Shown here: in pieces, positions 27,008 through 35,478 of the stretch
Numbering within the stretch: position 1 is the stretch's first letter
How the letters are laid out: every line of letters begins with the position of its first letter
NCBI GenBank assembly: GCA_046261875.1
Contig: JBHENW010000024.1
Span: 13,238-77,237, forward strand
Origin: JBHENW01 sp046261875
GTDB lineage: Bacteria > Acidobacteriota > Thermoanaerobaculia > UBA5066 > Gp7-AA6
Length of the DNA: 64,000 bases
Direction of reading: 5' to 3'
The notes under the pieces: generated by a model
What the model was told of the DNA's origin: nothing
The model's input: only the letters and a program-made list of their open reading frames with translations
Database searches by the model: none
Translations under genes and position numbers: made by a program

Positions 27008-27589
27008 ATGCACCGCGTCATTCCCGGAATCCTTCTGATCTGTTTTCTCACGCCAGCCGCCATCGGCCTGGCCCAAAGCACTCCGCCGCCAGCCGCCCCC
27101 ACGCCCCAGCCCAATCCTCTCAGCGCACACAGCCGGATGATGTATCGAGGGGTAAAAGGAATCCTGATCCGCTCAGCGGAGCTCATGCCCGAGGAGAACT
27201 ATTCCTTCAAGCCGACGGAGTCGGTCCGCAGCTTCGGCCAGATCATCGGACACGTCGCCGACTCGCAGTACACATTTTGCTCCAGGGTACTCGGGGAAAC
27301 GAGGCCAGCCCTGAAAATCGAGGAGACCAAGACCTCGAAGGCCGACCTGATCGCCGCACTCAAAGCCGCCGTCGCCTACTGCGACAAGGCCTACGACGGG
27401 ATGACCGACGCGTCAGCGGTCGAGAGAGTGAAGCTCATGGGAAGCGAATCGCCCAAGCTCGGCGCGCTCGCCGTCAACAACACACATACCATCGAGCACT
27501 ACGGAAACCTCATCGTCTACTTGCGGATGAAGAAGATCGTCCCTCCGACGAGCGACCAGGCGTTCATGCAGGAGATCATGAAGAAGTAA
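27008..27589 (+). CDS. DinB-superfamily protein with signal peptide
   Basis: 193 residues. It begins with a Sec signal peptide (ILLICFLTPAAIGLAQ) and a Pro-rich linker, followed by a DinB-like four-helix bundle. Conserved features are ELMPEENYSFKPTESVRSFG, IIGHVADSQYTFCSRVLGE and NNTHTIEHYGNLIVYLRMK; the three histidines could bind a metal, as in the DinB/YfiT fold. Export makes a DNA-damage role unlikely; the true activity may be a metal-dependent thiol or hydrolase function. The AAAGGAG site fixes the start. Confidence 0.85.
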   Translation: MHRVIPGILLICFLTPAAIGLAQSTPPPAAPTPQPNPLSAHSRMMYRGVKGILIRSAELMPEENYSFKPTESVRSFGQIIGHVADSQYTFCSRVLGETRPALKIEETKTSKADLIAALKAAVAYCDKAYDGMTDASAVERVKLMGSESPKLGALAVNNTHTIEHYGNLIVYLRMKKIVPPTSDQAFMQEIMKK

Positions 27590-27595
27590 TGTCTC

Positions 27596-27613
27596 CGGGC
27601 CGGCCCGCTTTTT
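27596..27613 (+). terminator. Short rho-independent terminator after the DinB-like gene
   Basis: CGGGC-CG-GCCCG followed by CTTTTT, seven bases after the stop. The stem is only about five pairs with a tight loop, so strength is uncertain. Confidence 0.5.
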
Positions 27614-27680
27614 GATCCTGGCGAGTCCCTGGTTCATGTTTTGCCTGTGATCCAGGGCGCACGGGAGGACTCGCTCGAGC

Positions 27681-28706
27681 ATGAAAGCGATCGTCTATCG
27701 CAACTATGGCTCACCCGATGTTCTCCGGCTCGAGGACGTCGAGAAGCCGGCGCCTCGTGACGACGAGGTCCTGGTAAGAGTTCGCGCGGCTTCTGTCAAC
27801 CCGCTCGACTGGCACGTCATGAGAGGTGAGCCGCGCTTCATGCGCCTGCTGGCCGGACTGCGCAAGCCAAAGGACATTCGGCTGGGAGTGGATCTGGCGG
27901 GAGAGGTCGAAGCAGTCGGCAGCGGCGTGACTCGGTTTCGACCGGGAGACGCTGTCTTTGGCTCGAGTGACGGCGCATTCGCCGAGCATGTCTGTGCCCG
28001 CCCGAATCACCTGGCCTTGAAGCCCGAGAAGCTCACCTTCGAGCAGGCGGCGGCCGTGAACGTGGCGGGGCTGACCGCCTTGCAGGGCCTTCGCGACAAG
28101 GGACGGCTTCAGCCGGGGCAGAGGGTCCTCATCAACGGCGCCGCGGGGGGCGTGGGAACGTTCGCCGTGCAGATCGCGCGGACGTTCGGCGCCCATGTGA
28201 CCGGTGTCTGCAGCACCCGGAACGTGGACATGGTCCGATCCATCGGGGCGGACCGGATCGTCGATTACACCCGGGAGGACTTCACCGGCGGCGGGGAGCG
28301 GTACGACCTGATCTTCGACTGCATCGGGAACCATTCGCTATCCGCCTTCCGGCGCGTCCTGAGCCCGAGAGGGATTTACCTGATGATCGGGGCAGGGTCC
28401 GGTCGATGGATCGACCCTTTTCCTCGTGCAATCAGGGCGCTCCTGCTGTCTCCCTTCGTGAGCCAGGAGCTCTCCATGTTCATCGCGAAAAGGAAGTCAG
28501 AGGACCTGGAGATCCTGGGCCGGCTCATCGAAGAGGGGCAGGTGAAACCGGTCATCGACAGGCGTTACCGGTTGAGCGAGGTCCCCGAGGCGATCCGGTA
28601 TCTGGAGACGATGCGCGCGCGAGGAAAAGTCATCATCATCGTGGACCCCGACGAAAGGGGTCGACGTGCCGGGATGGGAAGAGAGGGCGCAGGCGTGAGC
28701 ACGTAG
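27681..28706 (+). CDS. Zinc-free alcohol dehydrogenase/quinone oxidoreductase-like protein
   Basis: 341 residues of the medium-chain reductase superfamily: MKAIVYRNYGSPDVLRLEDV, ASVNPLDWHVMRG, LGVDLAGEVEAVGSG, then the Rossmann motif GAAGGVGTFAVQIARTFGA and GADRIVDYTREDF. Zinc ligands are absent. Many bacterial NAD(P)-dependent members with this opening act on enals or quinones. Distinct from the QOR at 17774. It stands behind its own ribosome site (GGGAGGA). Confidence 0.88.
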   Translation: MKAIVYRNYGSPDVLRLEDVEKPAPRDDEVLVRVRAASVNPLDWHVMRGEPRFMRLLAGLRKPKDIRLGVDLAGEVEAVGSGVTRFRPGDAVFGSSDGAFAEHVCARPNHLALKPEKLTFEQAAAVNVAGLTALQGLRDKGRLQPGQRVLINGAAGGVGTFAVQIARTFGAHVTGVCSTRNVDMVRSIGADRIVDYTREDFTGGGERYDLIFDCIGNHSLSAFRRVLSPRGIYLMIGAGSGRWIDPFPRAIRALLLSPFVSQELSMFIAKRKSEDLEILGRLIEEGQVKPVIDRRYRLSEVPEAIRYLETMRARGKVIIIVDPDERGRRAGMGREGAGVST

Positions 28707-28724
28707 CGTCACGAAAGGACTGCG

Positions 28725-29189
28725 ACGTTCAACCAGCTTCTTCCCCGGCGCATCGATAATACGTATCGCGGTTACAAGATCGCGCTCTGGCTCTTTGCCC
28801 TGGTTCTGTTCATGAAGGGTGCCATGAGCCTGAACGGGATCTTCAACGGTTACTCCGTGGCGAGTTCCGCCGACGGAATCCCCATGGACACTTACCCGCC
28901 GGCCGCTGCAGGGACGATCGTTTCTCTCTTCGCGCTCCTGGGGCTCTCCCGCCTCATGATCTCCTTGCTTGGTCTATTGGTCTTGGTTCGGTATCGCAGC
29001 ATGATTCCGTTGATGTTCGCGTTGCTCCTGCTGGAACATCTGAGCGCAAGACTGGTTCGGTTGTTCATTCCCATCGTCAGGACCGGAACGCCACCCGCTG
29101 GTGTCATAAACCTCGCACTCCTCGGCCTGATGATCGTTGGCTTCGCGCTATCGCTACGGCGCCAAGGCAATCTTCGAGTACAGGAGTGA
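28725..29189 (+). CDS. Small multi-spanning membrane protein, apparent ACG start
   Basis: About 154 residues with four hydrophobic segments. Coding character starts at FNQLLPRRIDNTYRGYKIAL, immediately after ACG at 28725, which stands seven bases behind AAAGGA where an ATG would be expected. The first standard start is ATG 28812, but that would cut off the first conserved helix (WLFALVLFMKGAMSLNGIFN). Later segments: TIVSLFALLGLSRLMISLLG, SMIPLMFALLLLEHLSARLV. The likely event is ATG to ACG. The family function is not known to me. It converges with the broken dipeptidase gene. Confidence 0.65.
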   Translation, partial: TFNQLLPRRIDNTYRGYKIALWLFALVLFMKGAMSLNGIFNGYSVASSADGIPMDTYPPAAAGTIVSLFALLGLSRLMISLLGLLVLVRYRSMIPLMFALLLLEHLSARLVRLFIPIVRTGTPPAGVINLALLGLMIVGFALSLRRQGNLRVQE

Positions 29190-30569
29190 CCTACGAGTGT
29201 CGTTGCCCCGTGCCCGGCGGGCCCATCGGCTCGTCGCCGGCTGTACGGCTTCCGGCTTGTCCACCTCTTCGATGCGGACATCCGAAGGCGGTCTTTCCTT
29301 CTGCAGGCGTGCCGCGGCGGCTTCGGCCTTCCGCATGACCCGGAGCACGTTGCGGCCCGCGATGCCCTCGAGCTGCTCGTCCGTGTAGCCGCGCCGGACG
29401 AGCTCGGCGAAGAGAACGGGGGTAGGCGGCCACGCTCTCCAGGCCTTCCGGCGTGGTGGAAATCCCATCCAGGTCGGCGCCCACTCCGGCGTGCGCGGCG
29501 CCGGCCACCCGCACCACGTGGTCGATGTGATCGGCGACGTCCTGCAGGGTCGCCCGCGGTGCGGGATTCGCGCCTTCCCACGGGGCGAGCGCCCCCTTCG
29601 TCTTCTCCGGCTGCCCGCGATACAGGGCCTTGAGGCGCGCCTCTTCAGCGTCTTTCGCGGCGTCGCGCGCGCGCACCTTCTCCGAGACGAACGCGGGCAC
29701 CCACGTGACCATTTACCACGCCGTCGTTCTCCCGGACGCGGCGCAGAACGTCATCGGGAACGTTTCGCGCGTGATCCGTGATCGCCCGCGCGGAGGAATG
29801 CGAAAAGACGACCGGCGCTGCGGTCGCGTCCAGGATGTCGTGCATCGTCTTCGGCGCGACGTGCGAGAGATCGACGAGCATGCCGAGACGATTCATTTCC
29901 GCGATGACCAGCTTCCCGAACGGGGTGAGGCCGCCGTGGACCGGATCGGCCGTCGCCGAATCGGCCCAGTCGGGTTCGCGCCGTGCGTGATCGTCAGATA
30001 TCGCGCGCCCGCCGCGAAGAGCTGGGGAGAACGGCGAGTGAGTTGAGAATGGAGTGGCCGCCTTCCACTCCGATGCGCGAGGCGATCTTGCCGCGGCGAT
30101 GGATGCGCACGACGTCATCGGCGGTGCGAGCGAGCTCGAACGTGTCCGGGTAGAGCTCGCCCAGGCGGTGGACGACATCGATCTGCTCGAGGACGGCCCG
30201 CACGGCGTCCGTGCCCGTGCGCGTCGTCGGGACGTATGCGGACCAGAACTGCCCGCCGATCCTCCTCTGCCGCAGCCGCGGGATGTCCGTGTGCAGCGCG
30301 GGGGTGAGCTTGCTCTGGTCCTGCCGGATGTCCAGCTGCGCAAGATGATTCCTGACCCGCTCCTCGTACTGGGAGGGAAGGTCGTTGTGTCCGTCGATCA
30401 GCGGCACTTCGCGGAGGATGCGGTCGATGCGCGCGTCCACGGAGTTCGTCTGGGCAGTTGCGGGAACGGCGAGAGCGACGAACAGCGTCACTCCACAGAG
30501 GACGCGCCGCCGCGTGAGCCAGCTCGACCTCGCCGTGGAGGCGGGCGTGTCATCGCGCCACGTGAGCAT
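29154..30569 (-). pseudogene. Membrane (renal-type) dipeptidase, about four frameshifts
   Basis: Zinc dipeptidase of the M19 family, broken. The first frame holds a signal peptide (VLCGVTLFVALAVPATAQ), the metal motif PLIDGHNDLPSQY and IGVEGGHSILNSLA. A second frame holds DWADSATADPVHGGLTPFG, LVDLSHVAPKTM and VVFSHSSARAITDH. A third holds VTWVPAFVSEKVRA and GVGADLDGISTTPEGLESV, and a fourth ELVRRGYTDEQLEGIAGRN. Breaks near 30020, 29965, 29712 (AAA run) and 29413 (run of five). The 5' end runs directly into the divergent MmyB-type gene, so its true start seems lost. It cannot give a full protein as read. Confidence 0.85.
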
Positions 30570-31266
30570 CGAGACGGGCCGCGCCCAGCCCAGTCGGGAA
30601 ATGGTCCTTCTGCTCGGCCGCGCGCTCGACGTGCCCCTGCGCGACCGGGAACGATCTCCTGGTCGCGGCCGGCTACGCGGCCATGTACCGCGCCACCGAT
30701 TCCGACGCGCCGGCCCTCGAGCAGGCGCGACGGGCGCTCGATTTCATGCCGCGCCAGCAGGAGCTTTACCCCGCCATCGTGGTCGATCGCCATTGGACGA
30801 TCCTGAAGGCCAACGACGGCGCCGTGCGGCTGGTGGGGGCCTTCGCAAACGCTTCGGCCGCGGCCGAATGGCGCGGCAACGCGAGGCGGCTCATGTTCCA
30901 TCCGCCCGGCTTTCGGCCGTGCATCGTTCAACTGGGAGGCCATGGCGGCGGCGCTGATCCAGTGGCTCCACCGTGACGTCCTGGCGGGGGCTCGGCGGCG
31001 CCGAGACCCGCGGGCTCCTGGACGAGCTGCTCTCCTATCCCGGCGTGCCGCCCCGGTGGCGCACGCTTGACCTCGACGTCTCCACCGCTCCCTTCCTGGC
31101 GATCGAGTTCGAAAAGGGAGACCTCCGCCTCTCCTTCTTCTCCACCTTGACCAGCCTCGGGACCCCGCAGGACATCACCCTCCAGGAGCTCCGGATCGAG
31201 TCGTTCCTCCCGGCCGACGCGGCGACCGAGGAGGCGTCGCGGCGTCTGGCGGGCGGATCTGAATGA
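30514..31266 (+). pseudogene. XRE-family regulator with MmyB-like ligand domain, three frameshifts and a cut N-terminus
   Basis: Helix-turn-helix VSQLDLAVEAGVSSRHVS and ETGRAQPSREMVLLLGRALD is followed, in other frames, by the MmyB-like domain: NDLLVAAGYAAMYRATDSDA, RQQELYPAIVVDRHWTILKA, NWEAMAAALIQWLHRDVLAG and ETRGLLDELLSYPGVPPRW to DITLQELRIESFLPAD. Shifts lie near 30650 (extra G in GGG), 30932 and 30990. The first helix normally present before VSQLDLA is absent; instead the divergent dipeptidase sequence begins. The 3' end overlaps the 3' end of the DMT gene by about 90 bp. Confidence 0.78.
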
Positions 31267-32155
31267 GGGCGACGCCCGCCAGGATGATCGCCATCGACGC
31301 GATCATGCGCAGCGTCACCGGCTCCCGAAGCAGGAGCGCCCCCGTGAGCACCGCGATCCCCGGATTGACGTACGCGTACGACGACACCTGGCCCGCGCTC
31401 AACTTGGTCTGCGCGTAGTTGTAGGCGGTGTAGGCGACGACCGAGCCGAGCACTGCCAGGTAGAGCACAGCGACGGACGACCGGACGGAGAACATGCCCG
31501 CCGTGGCGCGCTCGCCGGCCGCGAGCGCGGCGAGCGTCACCGCCACCCCTCCGGCGAGCATCTGCACGACGGCCGCGGCCATCGGGTCCGCGCTCGCCCG
31601 ATGGCGGCGCGAGATGAGCGTTCCGCCGTTCCAGCAGATCGCGCTCAACTGCATCGCTCCGACCGCGAGAAGGAATCGTCCCGAGAGATCGACACGGCCG
31701 ATCGCCGGCGCGACGAGCAGTCCCACGCCGCCGAACCCCAGGACGAGGCCGGCGATCTTCCTCCCGGTCAGCGAAGAGAGCCCGAGGACCGCCTCCATGG
31801 CGGCCATCCAGATCGGAATCGTCGCGGCGAGGAGGGCGGCCAGGCCGCTGGTCAGCGTGTGCTCGGCATAGACGACGAGGGTGTTCCCGGCGCCGGCCAT
31901 GAGGACACCGGCGATCGTCTGGTCGCGCCACTCCCGCGTGCTCTTCGGAAAGCGCGCTCCGCTCAGCCCGGCGATCAAAAGAAGGAGAAGGCCCGCAATG
32001 AGGAAGCGGGCGCCCCCGACGATCAGCGTCGGGATCGTCTCGATGGCCACGCGGATCGCGGCGAACGTCGTCCCCCAGATGACGCAGATCGCCGCGAAGG
32101 CGAGATACGCGCCGACGCGGCTCTCGCGCGGGGAGCGCGCGAGAGCCGACTCCAT
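31175..32155 (-). CDS. DMT-superfamily transporter (EamA type)
   Basis: 326 residues, ten hydrophobic segments in two EamA repeats (AFAAICVIWGTTFAAIRVAI; LAVLGSVVAYTAYNYAQTKL). The motif INWGT/IWGTTF in helix 1 and the second-repeat motif SSYAYVNPGIAVLTGALLL are typical of drug/metabolite exporters. The ATG at 32155 overlaps the TGA of the upstream secreted-protein frame (TGATG), implying coupling. A GTG one codon upstream is possible. The last 25 residues are Pro/Arg-rich and unlike the family. The substrate is unknown; amino acids or drugs are usual. Confidence 0.9.
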   Translation of the reverse strand: MESALARSPRESRVGAYLAFAAICVIWGTTFAAIRVAIETIPTLIVGGARFLIAGLLLLLIAGLSGARFPKSTREWRDQTIAGVLMAGAGNTLVVYAEHTLTSGLAALLAATIPIWMAAMEAVLGLSSLTGRKIAGLVLGFGGVGLLVAPAIGRVDLSGRFLLAVGAMQLSAICWNGGTLISRRHRASADPMAAAVVQMLAGGVAVTLAALAAGERATAGMFSVRSSVAVLYLAVLGSVVAYTAYNYAQTKLSAGQVSSYAYVNPGIAVLTGALLLREPVTLRMIASMAIILAGVALIQIRPPDAATPPRSPRRPGGTTRSGAPGG

Positions 32156-32870
32156 CACTTGGAAGCCGGCGGGAGACCGTAACTCATCGTGGGGCGAAGG
32201 CTCAGGATCTCGACGGTCGTCTTGGCGATCGAGGCGCCGGCCTCGTCCGGCAACGCCTGCTCGGTCATTCCATCGAGATCGAAGACAGGCTGGGCCGGGG
32301 ACGCAACCGGACGTAGCGGGGATGCGGTCCGCCCGCCACCATCCGATACCAGAGCGTCTCCCCCTGCAGCCGCGGCTGCTCGGCGCCGAGGGCTGCCTCG
32401 AACGCCTTCGCCGTCCCGGGCACGAGGTCCACGGTCGTGAACTCGAGCCGCGCGGTCGACTGGGGGGTGCCCGTGCCCCGCGAAAGCCCGGGGAGGAACT
32501 CGAAGAGCGCGTTCCCGACGAACCGGGCGTGTCCTATGACGTTCAGGACGTTGTCCCTCTCGTCCTCCGCAGGGGCCACGGGGTTGTCCAGGCTCGCGGC
32601 CGAGTGCCCGAACGTCGCGTAAACGAACCACCGCTGCCGTTCACCGGCCCAGATGGTCCAGCCGTACCAGACCCAGGGGTCCCGAGCCTGCCGGTGCCAC
32701 TCCAGGTGCCGGACGTATCCGGCCTCGAAGTCCACGGTGTCCCCGTCGTGGGGACGCAGGATCGCGATGCGGGCATACGGACCCCGTTCGGTCTGGGCGG
32801 GGAGCCGCGCGGGAAGCACGGAGCCGATCAGAAGCACCGTGGAGACGATCCAGAGCCAATGAGGCTTCAT
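32155..32870 (-). pseudogene. Secreted protein of unknown function with one frameshift near its 3' end
   Basis: Starts at ATG 32870 behind GAGGAGG. It has a signal peptide (LWIVSTVLLIGSVLPARLPA) and then a compact domain with GDTVDFEAGYVRHLEWHRQA, WYGWTIWAGERQRWFVYATF and RLEFTTVDLVPGTAKAFEAA. As read it stops at 32265, but coding continues in the next frame as TEQALPDEAGASIAKTTVEI and LSLRPTMSYGLPP to 32155, where it would overlap the DMT start. A one-base loss near 32272 explains this. The function is unknown to me. If the shift is real only about 35 C-terminal residues are lost, so it might still work. Confidence 0.7.
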
Positions 32871-32921
32871 GAAGTTCCTCCTCACGAGCGCGCAGAATCG
32901 GCTTCTCGGCGCAGCCGGTCA

Positions 32922-32938
32922 ATTACCTGACAGGTAAT
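32922..32938. promoter_or_regulatory. 17-bp perfect palindrome ATTACCTGACAGGTAAT, probable operator
   Basis: Eight-base arms ATTACCTG and CAGGTAAT around a single A. It lies 52 bp upstream of the secreted-protein ATG at 32870 and about 36 bp downstream of the end of the NmrA-like gene. The AT-rich arms stand out from the GC-rich surroundings. The cognate regulator is not identified. Confidence 0.6.
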
Positions 32939-32973
32939 CGCACGCGACCGGTCGGCCGCGGCCCGGCGAGGGG

Positions 32974-33924
32974 CTATCCGAGCGGTATCTCTTTCTTGTG
33001 CCGGCCGAGCCAGTCCTCGAAGCTCTGAAGCTCGGGGTTCAAAGCCCGCGTCGCCTCGATGTCTCTCGCGCCGCGGAACTGCTCGTTGAAGTCCCTCTTG
33101 TACTGGAACATGTTGCCCATGTCGTCCGCGCCGGGGAAACCGAAGCCGCGGTAGGTCTCGGGAGTCACGGCGTTGTACCGGATCTCCTGGCCGAGGGCGC
33201 GCGTCATGGCGGCCGCCATTTCCGAGCCGGACAGGTGCTCTCCCGCGATGCCCACCGTCTTGCCGATGAATTCCTTTCCGCGCTTGAAGATGGCGTACGC
33301 GGTCTTTCCGATGTCTTCCACAGCGATTCCCGGGAGCTTCTTGTCGTCCATCGGAAACGTGAGGGCGAGCCTGCCGTCCGGCCCTCTCTTGGGGCCGGCG
33401 CCGAAGTAGATGAAGTTGTCCCAGTAGAAGGACGTGACGAGAAACGTGGTCGGAACCCCGAGGTCGCGAAAGATCTGATCGGCCTCGCCCTTGCCGTCGA
33501 AGTGCGGGACCTTGTACTTGCCCATCAATGTCGGCATCCGGTCGTCTTCGAGCGGGATGCTCCTGCGCGTGTCTTCGAGGGTGGACCAGATCACGTGCTC
33601 GAGACGGGCGGCCTTTGCGGCGCGGGCCATGTTCCCGGCTTGGGCCAGTTCGCGCTCCGGCGAGAAATACTCCCAGTAGTTCGTGACGCAGAAAGCGCCG
33701 TACGCGCCGGTGAAGGCGCGCTCGAGGCTCGCCGCGTCGTCCAGGTCCGCCGCGACGGCCTCCACGCCGGAGGCGGAGAGGGCCTTTCCTTTCTCGGACT
33801 CCGGTTTGCGGGTGAGCGCGCGAGCCTGGAACGGCCCGCTCTTGTCCGCGACGATTGCGCGTACGAGACCCCCGCCCTGCGCGCCGGTTGCTCCGACGAC
33901 CGCGATCGTTCTCTTTTCTGCCAT
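32974..33924 (-). CDS. NmrA-family NAD(P)-binding protein
   Basis: 316 residues. Rossmann motif VVGATGAQGGGLVRAIVADK at the N-terminus, then the NmrA/HSCARG pattern FCVTNYWEYFSPERELAQAG, GKYKVPHFDGKGEADQIFRD and FLVTSFYWDNFIYFG. The active-site YxxxK of true short-chain dehydrogenases is not evident, so a redox-sensing or atypical reductase role is more likely. A strong AAGGAGG precedes ATG 33924. It is 41 bp after glpK on the same strand and may be read from the same transcript. Confidence 0.88.
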   Translation of the reverse strand: MAEKRTIAVVGATGAQGGGLVRAIVADKSGPFQARALTRKPESEKGKALSASGVEAVAADLDDAASLERAFTGAYGAFCVTNYWEYFSPERELAQAGNMARAAKAARLEHVIWSTLEDTRRSIPLEDDRMPTLMGKYKVPHFDGKGEADQIFRDLGVPTTFLVTSFYWDNFIYFGAGPKRGPDGRLALTFPMDDKKLPGIAVEDIGKTAYAIFKRGKEFIGKTVGIAGEHLSGSEMAAAMTRALGQEIRYNAVTPETYRGFGFPGADDMGNMFQYKRDFNEQFRGARDIEATRALNPELQSFEDWLGRHKKEIPLG

Positions 33925-33965
33925 GAGAACCTCCTTGAAGCGGCGGGAGTGTACTCCGGGGTCAT

Positions 33966-35474
33966 TCAGACCTTCTCCGGAGGCTCTTCCCAGTCCAGCG
34001 CGCGCGCAACCGCCTTGCGCCAGCGGCGATGGAGGGTGTCCCGCTCCGACTCGGAGATCGTCGGGAGGAACTCGCGGTCGAGCGTCCACGCGCGCGAAAG
34101 CTCGGCCGTGTCCTTCCAGTAACCGACGGCGAGGCCCGCCAGGTGCGCCGCCCCCAGGGCGGTCGTTTCGGTCACGGCGGGGCGCCGGACCGGCACCCCG
34201 AGCAGATCCGCCTGGAACTGGAGGAGCGGGTCGTTGACCGCGGCGCCGCCGTCCACCTGGAGGTGATCGAGCGCGATCCCGGAGTCTGCCCGCATGGCGT
34301 CCAGGACGTCGCGCGTCTGGAAGGCCATGGCCTCGATGGCCGCGCGGGCGATGTGGGCGATCGTCGTGTCGCGCGTGATGCCGAGGATCGCGCCGCGCGC
34401 GTAGGGGTCCCAGTGGGGCGCTCCGAGACCGACGAAAGCGGGCACCAGGAACACGCCGCCCGTTCCGTCCGCGGCCTCGCGCGCGAGACTCTCGACGTCC
34501 CCGGAGGTCCGGATGGCCTTCAAACCGTCCCGGAGCCACTGGACCGCGGCGCCGGCGACGAAGACCGAGCCCTCCAGGCAGTACGTGACCTCGCCGCCCA
34601 GCTTCCATCCGACGGTCGTGACGAGACCGCTGGTGGAGGAAACGGGCGCCGCGCCGGTGTTGAGCAGGAGGAAGCAGCCCGTGCCGTAGGTGTTCTTCGC
34701 GCTTCCGGGCTCGAAGCAGGCCTGGCCGAAGAGCGCCGCCTGCTGGTCGCCGGCGACGCCGGAGATTGGAACCGGCGCGCCGAAATGCTCCTCCGCCGTC
34801 ATGCCGTAGATCTCGCTCGAACCGCGGACTTCGGGAAGGATGGCGTGGGGGATGTCGAGGATCCGCAGGAGCTCCTCGTCCCAGTCGAGCGTGTGGATGT
34901 TGAAGAGGAGAGTGCGGCTCGCGTTGGAGACATCGGTGACGTGGGAGCGGCCTCCAGTCAGCCGGAAGATGAGGAACGTCTCGACCGTGCCGAACAGGAT
35001 CTCGCCCCTCTCCGCGCGCTCTCGCAGGCCGGGGACCGTGTCGAGCAGATGCCGGATCTTGGTCCCCGAGAAGTAAGGGTCCAGGACGAGCCCGGTCTTC
35101 GCCCGGAAGAGGTCCTCGAGCCCTTCGGCCTTCAGCCTCTGACAGAGCGAGGCCGAAACACGACTCTGCCAGACGATGGCGTTCGCGACGGGCTTTCCCG
35201 TGCGCCGGTCCCAGAGAATCGCCGTTTCGCGCTGGTTCGTCACGCCGATCGCGGCAAGGTCGCCGGCGGTGAGGCCGGCCGCATGCAGGGCCTCGCGGGC
35301 GACCGCGAGCTGTCCGGACCAGATCTCCTCCGGGTCATGCTCGACTTCGCCGGGACCGGGATAGATCTGCGGGAGCTCGCGCTGTGCGGAGGAGACCGGG
35401 CGCCCGTCGTGGCCGAACACGATCGCGCGGCTCGAGGTCGTGCCCTGATCCAGGGAGAGAACGAAGCGGCTCAT
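33966..35474 (-). CDS. glpK: Glycerol kinase
   Basis: 502 residues, normal length. It phosphorylates glycerol to sn-glycerol-3-phosphate with ATP in the cytoplasm. Hallmarks of the FGGY kinase family: LSLDQGTTSSRAIVFGHDGR at the start, WDRRTGKPVANAIVWQSR, LDPYFSGTKIRHLLD, VAGDQQAALFGQACFEPGSA and YGTGCFLLLNTG. The signature GGVFLVPAFVGLGAPHWDP and QVDGGAAVNDPLLQFQADLL complete the set. It starts 4 bp after the glpD stop; together they convert glycerol to dihydroxyacetone phosphate. Confidence 0.97.
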   Translation of the reverse strand: MSRFVLSLDQGTTSSRAIVFGHDGRPVSSAQRELPQIYPGPGEVEHDPEEIWSGQLAVAREALHAAGLTAGDLAAIGVTNQRETAILWDRRTGKPVANAIVWQSRVSASLCQRLKAEGLEDLFRAKTGLVLDPYFSGTKIRHLLDTVPGLRERAERGEILFGTVETFLIFRLTGGRSHVTDVSNASRTLLFNIHTLDWDEELLRILDIPHAILPEVRGSSEIYGMTAEEHFGAPVPISGVAGDQQAALFGQACFEPGSAKNTYGTGCFLLLNTGAAPVSSTSGLVTTVGWKLGGEVTYCLEGSVFVAGAAVQWLRDGLKAIRTSGDVESLAREAADGTGGVFLVPAFVGLGAPHWDPYARGAILGITRDTTIAHIARAAIEAMAFQTRDVLDAMRADSGIALDHLQVDGGAAVNDPLLQFQADLLGVPVRRPAVTETTALGAAHLAGLAVGYWKDTAELSRAWTLDREFLPTISESERDTLHRRWRKAVARALDWEEPPEKV

Positions 35475-35478
35475 CGCC

